Made by a program: the position numbers and the translations under genes. A DNA stretch of 64,000 nucleotides, taken from contig NZ_FOTQ01000005.1 in assembly GCF_900114635.1 (NCBI RefSeq), forward strand, positions 186,001 to 250,000, given 5' to 3'. Source of the DNA: Shimia aestuarii (GTDB taxonomy: Bacteria > Pseudomonadota > Alphaproteobacteria > Rhodobacterales > Rhodobacteraceae). The number at the start of each line of letters is the position of its first letter. Position 1 is the stretch's first letter. Positions 27,380-34,472 of this stretch are shown piece by piece. The notes beneath the pieces were generated by a model. That model had not been told where the DNA came from, searched no databases, and saw only the letters and a list, made by a program, of their open reading frames with translations.

Positions 27380-28108
27380 ATGCAAAAAAACCTGCTGTTG
27401 ACAGGCGCGAGCCGGGGAATCGGACATGCAACGGTCAAAAGGTTTGCGGAAGAAGGCTGGCGGGTTTTGACCTGCTCTCGTCAGCCCTTCGACACAAGTT
27501 GCCCTTGGCCGGGCGGTGAAGAGAACCACATTCAACTTGATCTCTCCGAGCCGATTTCAACGATTGAAGCAGTCGAAGTAATTAAGGACAGACTCGACGG
27601 TCGCCTCGATGCGCTGGTGAATAACGCCGGCATTTCTCCAAAAGGCGTGGACGGCGCGCGATTGAACGCGATTGACACGGACCTGACCGACTGGGGAAAA
27701 GTGTTTCATGTCAACTTCTTCGCGCCGATTGTCCTCGCCCGCGGGCTGAGACACGAGCTTGAGAAAGCGCAAGGGGCCATCGTAAACGTCACCTCGATCG
27801 CTGGCTCTCGCATTCATCCATTTGCCGGGGCCGCCTACGCGACATCCAAGGCAGCACTGGCTGCGTTGACCCGCGAAATGGCGCATGACTTCGGACCGCT
27901 TGGCGTGCGCGTCAATGCCATTGCTCCCGGGGAAATTGAAACGTCGATCCTGTCTCCGGGAACGGACAGGATCGTCGAAAAACTGCCCATGCGTCGTATT
28001 GGACAAACCTCGGAAGTCGCAGATGTGATCTATTTCCTGTGTTCGGATCAGTCCAGCTACGTCACGGGCACCGAGATCGAAATCAACGGTGGACAACACA
28101 TCCAGTAA
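27380..28108 (+). CDS. SDR family oxidoreductase
   Basis: Classical short-chain dehydrogenase/reductase of 242 residues. The NAD(P)-binding TGASRGIG is at 8-15, NNAG at 81-84, Ser139 and the catalytic Tyr153-x3-Lys157 (YATSK) are in place, and the PGEIET segment follows. Likely a FabG-like carbonyl reductase or sugar dehydrogenase; the substrate is unknown. It has no operon partner. It lies between the two tkt 3' ends, so it may be part of an inserted segment. Confidence 0.88.
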   Translation: MQKNLLLTGASRGIGHATVKRFAEEGWRVLTCSRQPFDTSCPWPGGEENHIQLDLSEPISTIEAVEVIKDRLDGRLDALVNNAGISPKGVDGARLNAIDTDLTDWGKVFHVNFFAPIVLARGLRHELEKAQGAIVNVTSIAGSRIHPFAGAAYATSKAALAALTREMAHDFGPLGVRVNAIAPGEIETSILSPGTDRIVEKLPMRRIGQTSEVADVIYFLCSDQSSYVTGTEIEINGGQHIQ

Positions 28109-28435
28109 ACAGCCCGAGTCGGTGAACGCTCGTTTCAGGTTTTCCTAAGGCCCTTTCCCCCTTCCCGCTCCCATCAGCCATTTAACGCTCGCTTTGGCAA
28201 TCTGCGGGGTACGCGTTTTGTCCGCCCTGCACGCTCGCATCGTATCGCATCCGTAAACCAGCGGTTTCCCGCCTTGATATTGAATATCAATTGAGGACAT
28301 GCCCAGTTACCCACAAGATCGAAAGATCCCCCGGTCCACCGAGGCAAGCTTTATCTTCGCAAGACTTGGAACCGGAGTCCGACGTAGAGCGTTGGGAATG
28401 AGACATTGTTGACCTGCGATGACAAGGAGCGAGTC
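28109..28435. other. Intergenic region with a palindrome
   Basis: The stretch between the SDR and glycine-zipper genes holds no coding frame I can support. The only clear structure is the palindrome at 28274-28290. Confidence 0.7.
28274..28290. promoter_or_regulatory. Perfect palindrome upstream of glycine-zipper gene
   Basis: TTGATATT-G-AATATCAA has 8-base arms around one base, 146 bases before the gene start. It contains TTGAT and ATCAA half-sites, but with 7 rather than 4 bases between them, so it is not a canonical FNR box. Confidence 0.5.
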
Positions 28436-29047
28436 ATGAGAATTATTGCGACAACAACGGCGGTCGTGCTGATGGCCACACAGGCCTTTGCCGGGTCCTA
28501 CGAAACACGCTGCGAAACAAAATCTGTGCCCTATCAGGAAAAGGTCAAAGGCGGCAGCCCCGAGCGGGTCATCGGCGGCGCCGTTATCGGCGGCGTGGTC
28601 GGACGGGTCGTGACCGACGAGAATGCCGGTGCTGCCGCCGGGGCCATCGTCGGCGGTGTCATCGCCAATGAAACCGCCAAGAAAACCGTTACCAAATACC
28701 GGGACGTCGAGACCTGCACAAATGTATTCGTGCCCGAGCGCATTAGCGATGAAAACACGCTGCGCGGCGTGCTGCAGGACCTGAACGCAGGAAGATCGGT
28801 CAGCAAGGAACTGACCATGGACGCCCAGTACACGATTGGCGTCGGCTATGACGGCAAATGGGGGCCGAAATCCAAACTGGCCGCCGAGAAATATCTGGCG
28901 AACCTCTCGCCCGACGCGCCGCTGTATTCACTCGTCGTCAACGATGTGGTCATCGTCAGCTCCGCTGATGCCAACGCGATTGACGAGATCAAGGCCGCCC
29001 TCTTCCGGGCAGGGGTCGACTCGCAAATCTTCGTCGATCTGCAATGA
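28436..29047 (+). CDS. Secreted glycine-zipper (17-kDa antigen-like) protein
   Basis: The 203-residue protein MRIIATTTAVVLMATQAFAGS has a Sec signal peptide (cleavage after AFA, about residue 18). A Gly-rich hydrophobic double hairpin (about 43-80: GGAVIGGVVGRVVTDENAG, AGAIVGGVIANETAK) matches the glycine-zipper 2TM domain of 17-kDa antigen/SlyB-type envelope proteins. The remaining C-terminal domain (about 100-203), with peptidoglycan-binding-like spacing (IGVGYDGKWGPKSKLAAEKYL), is unassigned. There is no lipobox Cys after the signal. The ATG has AAGGAG upstream. It ends 37 bases before the tkt fragment. Confidence 0.8.
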   Translation: MRIIATTTAVVLMATQAFAGSYETRCETKSVPYQEKVKGGSPERVIGGAVIGGVVGRVVTDENAGAAAGAIVGGVIANETAKKTVTKYRDVETCTNVFVPERISDENTLRGVLQDLNAGRSVSKELTMDAQYTIGVGYDGKWGPKSKLAAEKYLANLSPDAPLYSLVVNDVVIVSSADANAIDEIKAALFRAGVDSQIFVDLQ

Positions 29048-29084
29048 CGCTGTAGCATCGGATCAAAGAACCTACCGCCGCACC

Positions 29085-29204
29085 GGCCAATCCGACTTCG
29101 CCGGAATGGACCGCTTCGGCGCATCGGCCCGGTCAGGCAGGTTGTTCGAGGAATTCGGCATCACCGCACCCAATGTGGCGGACAGGGTCAACGCCCTGCT
29201 CTGA
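29085..29204 (+). pseudogene. tkt 3'-end fragment (diverged duplicate)
   Basis: In the transketolase frame this encodes [20 protein letters not shown], then LFEEFGITAPNVADRVNALL and a stop, against [20 protein letters not shown]...[10 protein letters not shown] in tkt. By eye, 101 of 120 bases and 30 of 39 residues are identical to 27078-27197. Upstream similarity fades within about 20 bases. There is no start or ribosome-binding site, so this is a gene remnant. Confidence 0.85.
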
Positions 29205-29226
29205 TCATTTCAGGATACGAGACACG

Positions 29227-29258
29227 AAAAAGGCGCCCTCATCGGGGCGCCTTTTTTA
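29227..29258 (+). terminator. Terminator, second copy of the tkt terminator
   Basis: An AAAGGCGCCC-TCATC-GGGGCGCCTTTT hairpin with T-run, preceded by ACGAGACAC as after tkt. It ends the glycine-zipper transcript and belongs to the duplicated tkt tail. Confidence 0.85.
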
Positions 29259-29322
29259 TAAATTTTCCAGTAACTTACCATGCCATCTAAGCGCTCTACC
29301 CTGCAAGAGATCGGGTTGGTGA

Positions 29323-29946
29323 CTAGCTCTTGGCTTTGCGTCGGAAGGTTGCGTTAAAGGCGATACTCACTCTCTCTTCGTCGCTCTGATTTGGGTGAAC
29401 CCAATGCACGAGGTACGAAGGAAACAAGATCAATTCACCAACAGATGGCCGAAAGCTCTTCTTCGTTTGAAAAGCCCCTGCGCCGAGGATCTTCCAATGT
29501 TGGAGATCCGATCGTGGATCAAGAAACTCGATCATTCCCGAAGAACCTTCTTCGACATCTGGCTGCGCAACATAGTAGACACCGGACCAGTGCGCGCCTG
29601 GATGGGTATGAGGGGCGTTATACCCACCTGTCGGATTTGCATTCATCCATGCAAAGAGTTTCAGGTGGAAATTCTCATGGTCGAAATTTTCGTTTACCTT
29701 GCTCGTGAGTTGCAAAACAGCGCTCTGTGCCGCGTCGCGCAACCTTTGAATGCTTGGGGCATCGTTCTCGAACAAATTGCCTTCAGAGTGCCACCCGCCG
29801 CGGTTAGATTTTGACACACCGGGGCTCGCTTCCCGCAGTCGCTCGCCCTCCATCAAGAGAGCAGCGTTCAAAACCGCGCAATCCTGGACCTTGAACCGAA
29901 TGACCGGTGTGGAGAATAGCTTCTGGTATTTTGTCTGGTGTATCAT
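29323..29946 (-). CDS. TIGR02466-type putative 2OG-Fe(II) oxygenase
   Basis: The 207-residue protein has the double-stranded beta-helix dioxygenase pattern. The metal ligands are probably His113 or His115 in NAPHTHPGAHWSGVYYV and His181 or His184 in YLVHWVHPN, with Arg192 in DEERVSIAFN for 2-oxoglutarate. It opens YQKLFSTPVIRFKV as in the TIGR02466 family, known from marine bacteria and phages; the substrate is unknown. The coding sequence is visibly more AT-rich than neighbours, suggesting acquisition. It is divergent from the PepSY-like gene across a hairpin-rich 262 bases. Confidence 0.82.
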   Translation of the reverse strand: MIHQTKYQKLFSTPVIRFKVQDCAVLNAALLMEGERLREASPGVSKSNRGGWHSEGNLFENDAPSIQRLRDAAQSAVLQLTSKVNENFDHENFHLKLFAWMNANPTGGYNAPHTHPGAHWSGVYYVAQPDVEEGSSGMIEFLDPRSDLQHWKILGAGAFQTKKSFRPSVGELILFPSYLVHWVHPNQSDEERVSIAFNATFRRKAKS

Positions 29947-30024
29947 TTTCCGGTTCTTCTGGTTTCATTCCAAATCTTAAGTTTTCACGACGCTGGCTCT
30001 TATTGCCAAGATCAAACAAAGGGC

Positions 30025-30103
30025 TTTTCTGGTTTCCGGTACCGAGCGTTCGCGTCTTTTCCTTGACGCCCTTCGGTATCCACAAGCGCGGCAAACCAGA
30101 AAA
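30025..30103 (+). promoter_or_regulatory. Three-tier hairpin, possible structured leader RNA
   Basis: Nested complementary arms: TTTTCTGGTTT (30025-30035) with AAACCAGAAAA (30093-30103), 11 perfect pairs; GGTACCGA (30038-30045) with TCGGTATC (30073-30080), 8 pairs with one G-U; GCGTC (30052-30056) with GACGC (30065-30069) closing an 8-base loop. It lies 106-184 bases before the PepSY-like gene start. No transcription start is visible, so whether it is transcribed is unproven. Confidence 0.55.
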
Positions 30104-30108
30104 TATCT

Positions 30109-30140
30109 CTTTGGATGAATGCAACCCATTTCATCCAAAG
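30109..30140 (+). promoter_or_regulatory. Second hairpin of the leader
   Basis: CTTTGGATGAA and TTCATCCAAAG pair perfectly over 11 bases around a 10-base loop. There is no T-run after it, so it is an operator or RNA element rather than a terminator. Confidence 0.6.
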
Positions 30141-30172
30141 TTATATTCCTTGGGCACCCTTTTCGATGCTTG

Positions 30173-30186
30173 TTTGTTGCAACAAA
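30173..30186. promoter_or_regulatory. Palindrome just before the PepSY-like gene
   Basis: TTTGTTGCAACAAA is a perfect 14-base palindrome abutting the AAAGGAAAGGAA ribosome-binding region, 22 bases before the ATG at 30209. It is a possible autoregulatory site. Confidence 0.5.
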
Positions 30187-30208
30187 AATCCAAAGGAAAG
30201 GAAACACA

Positions 30209-30661
30209 ATGCGAGCTAGAAAGATCCTGTTAAGTACGTCGTTTGTCTTGATGGCAAGCACAGCACTGTCGCAGACGTCAAGAGACCAGATTATCGACGA
30301 GCTGACGCAACAAGGCTTCAAGCACATCGAGATTAGTCGCACACTGTTCGGCAACACCCGCTTTGAAGCGACGGGACCAGGTATCGAACGCGAAATTGTT
30401 CTTGGAAAAGACGGAACCATCGTTCGTGACAGATCGGAATCCGATGATGAGTATGATGATGACGAGGTCGATGACGACGAAAGCGATGACAGCGAAAGCG
30501 ATGACAGCGAAGGCGACGATAAGGGTGATGACGACGGCGAAGGAGACGGCGAGGGCGATAGCGACGGCGAAGGAGATGGCGACGGCGATGGTGATAGCGA
30601 CGGCGAAGGAGACAGTGACGGCGACGGCGAAGGAGATGGCGATGGCGAAGGCGATGACTAA
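30209..30661 (+). CDS. Secreted PepSY-like protein with long acidic tail
   Basis: The 150-residue protein MRARKILLSTSFVLMASTAL has a signal peptide (cleavage near residue 22, LSQ). Residues about 24-75 form a small PepSY-like domain (RDQIIDELTQQGFKHIEISR ... ATGPGIEREIVLGKDGTIVRDR). From about 78 to the end, nearly every residue is Asp, Glu, Ser or Gly, in GDGEGDSDGEG-type repeats, probably disordered and metal- or cation-binding. Acidic repeats differ from RTX nonapeptides (no xLx). The ATG has AAGGAAAGGAA upstream; the longer in-frame start at 30119 lies in the hairpin and is less likely. The LuxR-type gene follows 20 bases later. Confidence 0.8.
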   Translation: MRARKILLSTSFVLMASTALSQTSRDQIIDELTQQGFKHIEISRTLFGNTRFEATGPGIEREIVLGKDGTIVRDRSESDDEYDDDEVDDDESDDSESDDSEGDDKGDDDGEGDGEGDSDGEGDGDGDGDSDGEGDSDGDGEGDGDGEGDD

Positions 30662-30681
30662 ACTATGTCAAAACACTTCAG

Positions 30682-31197
30682 TTGCTGGACTTAGCTTTGA
30701 GCGATAACAGGCCGATCGACCGAACATTTTATGCAGGGGTGGCGCTCTACACCGCCTCTGCATTCGCTTTTCTTTCCGAGTTGGTCGGAGAGATTTCAGG
30801 CTATTACCTATTCAGCGCCAGTTGGATGGTTCACGAAATCATATCACTCGCGACCTTTTTCGGCTTCACAGTTGGTGGGTTTCTTATTTGGCGCAGCTAC
30901 CAGTTCTCGCAAAAAAGCCGCGAGGAAATTGAAAGACTATTGCGATCTGCCCAAGGTGAATTTTTTGAAATGCTAAACCTGCAGTTCGGCAGGTGGCAAT
31001 TGACTGAAGCCGAAAGGGATGTCGCATTACTCACCGTGAAAGGCATGACAGTCAACGAGATAGCAGAGCTTCGCAACACAAGCCCGGGCACAATCAAGGC
31101 GCAGAACAATTCGATATATCGAAAAGCCGACGTAAAAAGCCGAACGCAATTACTGGGGAAACTGATAGACAGGCTTTTGATCGAGCATCAACTCTAA
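30682..31197 (+). CDS. Membrane-anchored LuxR-type transcriptional regulator
   Basis: The 171-residue protein has two N-terminal transmembrane helices (about 16-37 and 49-70) with a short periplasmic loop, then a GerE/LuxR DNA-binding domain: LTEAERDVALLTVKGMTVNEIAELRNTSPGTIKAQNNSIYRKADVKSR (given here by its ends, residues about 107-155). There is no receiver domain, so it is not a two-component response regulator. TTG at 30682 is used; another TTG at 30697 would give LSDNRPIDRT, and neither has a good ribosome-binding site, suggesting coupling to the upstream gene 20 bases away. It probably senses the envelope and regulates nearby genes. Confidence 0.8.
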   Translation: MLDLALSDNRPIDRTFYAGVALYTASAFAFLSELVGEISGYYLFSASWMVHEIISLATFFGFTVGGFLIWRSYQFSQKSREEIERLLRSAQGEFFEMLNLQFGRWQLTEAERDVALLTVKGMTVNEIAELRNTSPGTIKAQNNSIYRKADVKSRTQLLGKLIDRLLIEHQL

Positions 31198-31250
31198 CTG
31201 CTTTGATCGCAATCACACTTTCGCGGTCTTTGCGACGCGCCACAAAGCAG
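31198..31250 (+). other. Inverted repeat after the LuxR-type gene
   Basis: CTGCTTTG (31198-31205) pairs with CAAAGCAG (31243-31250) around a 37-base interior with a small TCGC/GCGA stem. It starts right after the stop codon and has no T-run, so it is weak as a terminator. Confidence 0.35.
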
Positions 31251-31360
31251 AATGCATCTAAGCCGCCAAACTCAGGACCATTTTTGGTGCGCAGGGAACG
31301 TCGCCGCGAACACGCTGATTTTGAATTGGCTTCTCGTCCTCCAATCTCAACATCCCATGC

Positions 31361-31386
31361 AAAGGGCGCCACATCGGGGAACCCTT
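31361..31386 (+). other. Degenerate third copy of the tkt-type terminator
   Basis: AAAGGGCGCCACATCGGGG followed by AACCCTT resembles the tkt terminator of 29227-29258 (shared GGCGCC and CATCGGGG), with a decayed stem and no T-run. It sits at the downstream edge of the AT-richer block, before cysK. Confidence 0.3.
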
Positions 31387-31404
31387 CGCTTGAAAGTGCC
31401 CTAC

Positions 31405-32472
31405 CTACATCTGCGCTGAAGGCGTCGAGGACGAAATCGCCCGTTCTTCCTCGGTCATCTCTTCCTCGATCCCCTCAAACAACGGTGTCGACAGATACCG
31501 CTCCCCGGTATCTGGCAACATAACCAGCATCACCGACCCTTCCGGCGCGGTCTCGGCCATCTTCATCGCCGTGGCAAAACTTGCCCCCCCGGAAATCCCG
31601 GTAAAGATCCCCTCCTCCGCCGCCAATCGCCGCGACCACGTGATCCCGTCCGCCCCGGCAATCGGCACCAGTTCGTCGTAATAGCCCTTGTCCAGCGCCT
31701 CCTGCAGCACCCATGGAATGAAATCCGGCGTCCAGCCCTGGATCGGGTGGGGCTCGAAATCAGGGTGGCTCTCGGTCGGCTGATGATCGGCATTGCGCGT
31801 GTTCACGTAACCCGATCCGACAATCGCTGCATTCGCAGGCTCGGTCAGGATGATCTTGGTCTCGGGCCGCTCCTTGCGCAACACCCGTGCCACCCCGGAC
31901 ACGGTGCCTCCGGTGCCATACCCGCTCACGAAATAATCCAGTCGCCCCCCATCAAAATCCCCAAGGATCTCGCGCGCCGTGGTGTTCTCGTGCATGTCCG
32001 CATTGGCCGCCGTCTCGAACTGGCTCGCCAGGAACCATCCGTTTTCCTCGGCCAGCTCCTTGGCCTTGGTATACATGCCAAACCCCTTCTGCGCGCGCGG
32101 CGTCAACACCACCTTGGCCCCGAGAAACCGCATCAGCTTGCGCCGCTCGACCGAAAAACTGTCCGCCATGGTCACAACCAAGGGATAGCCCTTGGCCGCA
32201 CAAACCATCGCCAACCCGATCCCGGTATTACCCGAGGTCGCCTCGACCACGGTCTGCCCCGGTTTCAACTTCCCCTCGCGCTCTGCCGCCTCGATGATAT
32301 TGAGCGCCAGCCGGTCCTTGACAGACCCCGCCGGGTTGAACGCCTCGAACTTCACGAACACGGTCACATGCTCGGGCGCGATCCTGTTGACGCGGATACA
32401 AGGCGTGTCCCCCACCGTGTCCAGAACGCTGTCAAACAGGCGGCCCCGCCCCGTAGTCTGCCGGATGGTCAT
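31405..32472 (-). CDS. cysK: Cysteine synthase (O-acetylserine sulfhydrylase type)
   Basis: PLP enzyme making cysteine from O-acetylserine and sulfide. The 355 residues have the PLP Lys52 in NPAGSVKDR, SGNTG at 80-84, the GTGGTVSG phosphate-binding loop and a GISGGAS segment. It is longer than the usual 310-330 residues, with an extra Glu/Ser-rich C-terminus. The family also holds cystathionine beta-synthase-like enzymes, so the substrate is not fixed. AAGGA precedes the ATG. The DUF808 gene is upstream on the same strand. Confidence 0.87.
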   Translation of the reverse strand: MTIRQTTGRGRLFDSVLDTVGDTPCIRVNRIAPEHVTVFVKFEAFNPAGSVKDRLALNIIEAAEREGKLKPGQTVVEATSGNTGIGLAMVCAAKGYPLVVTMADSFSVERRKLMRFLGAKVVLTPRAQKGFGMYTKAKELAEENGWFLASQFETAANADMHENTTAREILGDFDGGRLDYFVSGYGTGGTVSGVARVLRKERPETKIILTEPANAAIVGSGYVNTRNADHQPTESHPDFEPHPIQGWTPDFIPWVLQEALDKGYYDELVPIAGADGITWSRRLAAEEGIFTGISGGASFATAMKMAETAPEGSVMLVMLPDTGERYLSTPLFEGIEEEMTEEERAISSSTPSAQM

Positions 32473-32551
32473 GGTCTGATCCTTTCATTGTCCCACCCCA
32501 GAATACACGAAAAGGCCCCGCGACCTATATCCGGCATTATTGGAACTTAGG

Positions 32552-33511
32552 TCAGTGGGCCTCCTCACCGCGGAATATCCCGGCCACCGTGCTCACCACC
32601 GGAATGAGCCCCAGCCCCAGCGCCAGCCCGAACACACCATCCATCGCTGCCTTCGCAATCCACTCAACCGCACCGGTCCATTCGGCGGGCACCGCGTGAC
32701 CAACGGCATAGGCCCAATCGTGAATGTGGTGCCCGAGCCAGCCAAAGCCCAGCTCCTCCAGCCCGTGCACCACGATCGATCCACCAACCCACAGCATCGC
32801 CGCCGTACCCACGATGGTCAGCAGCTTCATGAAAACCGGCATCCCCCGAACCAGCCCGCGCCCAACGGCCCGAGTCAGCCCAAACCGCCCTCCGGCATAC
32901 ATGGCAAGGCCCACATCATCCATCTTCACGATCAACGCGACCGAACCATAGACCGCCACGGTGATCCCCACCCCGGCCATGGCCAGCGTCGCCGCCTCCA
33001 TCCAGAAATTGCTTTCAGGAATGCCCGACAGGATGATCGTCATGATCTCGGCGGAAAGGATGAAATCCGTCTTTATGGCCCCGGCGGCCTTCTGCTCTTC
33101 CAGATGCACCGGGTCGCCCGCCTCGTCCTCCTTGAACACATGATGACCGGCATCGCTATGAAACAGCGCATGCGCGATCTTCTCAGCCCCTTCAAAACAC
33201 AGATAGGCGCCGCCCAGCATGAGCAAGGGCGCAATCAGCCAAGGCGCAAAATTTGCCAGCAGCAACGCGGCGGGCAACAGGATCAAGAGCTTGTTGCGGA
33301 TCGACCCCTTGGCGATCTTCCAGATGATCGGCAGTTCGCGCCTGGCTTCGAACCCGTGCACATATTTCGGCGTCACCGCGGCATCGTCAATCACCGCCCC
33401 CGCCGCCTTGGCGCTGGCCTTGGCCGCACCCGCCGCCACATCGTCGATCGAGGCCGCCGCAACCTTGGCAATCCCCGCCACGTCGTCAAGCAATGCCAGC
33501 AATCCACTCAT
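32552..33511 (-). CDS. DUF808 (YedI-like) membrane protein
   Basis: The 319-residue protein starts MSGLLALLDDVAGIAKVAAASIDDVA and shows the DUF808 order: cytoplasmic Ala-rich N-terminus, KYVHGFEARRELPIIWKIAKGS, then about six transmembrane helices with TDFILSAEIMTIIL and a final GLGLIPVVSTVAGIF. No function is known for the family. The ATG at 33511 fits typical starts; the frame continues upstream without support. Four 11-base repeats lie about 140-180 bases upstream. Confidence 0.85.
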   Translation of the reverse strand: MSGLLALLDDVAGIAKVAAASIDDVAAGAAKASAKAAGAVIDDAAVTPKYVHGFEARRELPIIWKIAKGSIRNKLLILLPAALLLANFAPWLIAPLLMLGGAYLCFEGAEKIAHALFHSDAGHHVFKEDEAGDPVHLEEQKAAGAIKTDFILSAEIMTIILSGIPESNFWMEAATLAMAGVGITVAVYGSVALIVKMDDVGLAMYAGGRFGLTRAVGRGLVRGMPVFMKLLTIVGTAAMLWVGGSIVVHGLEELGFGWLGHHIHDWAYAVGHAVPAEWTGAVEWIAKAAMDGVFGLALGLGLIPVVSTVAGIFRGEEAH

Positions 33512-33866
33512 GTCTTTCGCCCCTGTTCGCCCTGTTACGCCGTCTTCGCCACCCTGACCCGCCCGGCCCAAACGTGCAAGACCCCCGCCCAGCGTTGCGC
33601 ATCGCATCAGGCGCGCGCGCCGTTAACCTCGGAAAACCGCCACTGCATACCGACGCAATACCGACGTGATACCGACCCGATACCGAAAACAAAAATTGCG
33701 TCTTTCCCGCCTGTTAACTGTGATTCTCCAAGGATCACGCCTGCGCGCCGTCAGCACCGCATGAACCTGCCCCGGCGCGGCGCGTTCACACCCCGTTCAT
33801 CTTCATTTTGCCAAAAATACTCAAAAGCGCGCCGACAGCGCCAGCCGAGACCTGCGAGGTTAACCC
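33512..33866. other. Intergenic region between DUF808 and coaD
   Basis: These 355 bases hold no supported gene. They contain a tandem array (33647-33690) and otherwise unstructured sequence with the coaD stop end. Confidence 0.6.
33647..33690. repeat. Four tandem 11-base repeats
   Basis: Copies ATACCGACGCA, ATACCGACGTG, ATACCGACCCG and ATACCGAAAAC start at 33647, 33658, 33669 and 33680. The core ATACCGA is invariant and the spacing is one helical turn, so one protein could bind along a single face of the DNA. Confidence 0.75.
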
Positions 33867-34364
33867 TCAGCCTTTGCCCAAACGCTCCATCAGCGCCGTA
33901 TTCACGGGCGGCGTGACGAACTTCGACACGTCCCCGTCCAGCCGCGCGATTTCCTTGACCAGCTTGCTGGCAATCGCCTGGTGTTTGAGATCGGCCATCA
34001 GGAACACGGTTTCAATGCTGTCATCCAGGGCGCGATTCATGCCAACCATTTGATATTCATACTCGAAATCGGTCACAGCCCGCAGCCCGCGCACGATGAT
34101 CTGCGCGCCGACATCCTTTGCGCAATCAATCAGCAGGTTCTCGAACGGATGCGCCACGATCTCGGTCCCGGTCTCCTTGGACAGGGCCGCACATTCCGCC
34201 TCGATCATCGCCACCCGTTCTTCCAGCGAAAACAATGGCCCCTTGTCCCGGTTGATCGCGACTCCAATGACCAGCCGGTCCACAAGCACGGCGGCCCGCC
34301 GGATGATGTCGATATGCCCGAGGGTGATCGGGTCAAATGTGCCCGGATACAGCGCTGTTCGCAT
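33867..34364 (-). CDS. coaD: Phosphopantetheine adenylyltransferase
   Basis: Penultimate step of coenzyme A synthesis. The 165 residues carry YPGTFDPITLGHIDII with the nucleotidyltransferase TxGH motif at 14-17, RGLRAVTDFEYEYQMVGMNR, and a C-terminal SKLVKEIARLDGDVSKFV in place of the common SSTxxR-type block. The ATG at 34364 with GGAG upstream gives a normal family length. Confidence 0.95.
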   Translation of the reverse strand: MRTALYPGTFDPITLGHIDIIRRAAVLVDRLVIGVAINRDKGPLFSLEERVAMIEAECAALSKETGTEIVAHPFENLLIDCAKDVGAQIIVRGLRAVTDFEYEYQMVGMNRALDDSIETVFLMADLKHQAIASKLVKEIARLDGDVSKFVTPPVNTALMERLGKG

Positions 34365-34472
34365 TTCAAAACTCCGCAAATCACTCGCGCGCACGCAACA
34401 TTATTGCGTGCGCGATTGCAAGTGGACATTCTGACATGGGTATTCCTACGGGGTAGACCGCGTCACCGGGCC

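Noticed and set aside
25245..27431. 728-codon open frame on the minus strand
   Set aside because: Opposite tkt; Gly/Val/His-rich antisense translation.
28274..28290. FNR box reading of the palindrome
   Set aside because: Half-sites TTGAT and ATCAA are 7 bases apart instead of 4.
29280..29300. 21 bases resembling the D-arm and anticodon of tRNA-Ala(GGC) on the minus strand
   Set aside because: No acceptor stem or T-arm could be found around it. It may be a remnant of a tRNA gene but is too short to claim.
30500..30660. Repetitive GAC/GGC/GAA tract, at first glance like a tandem DNA repeat or CRISPR
   Set aside because: Repeats are in frame and irregular, coding the acidic tail; there are no spacers.
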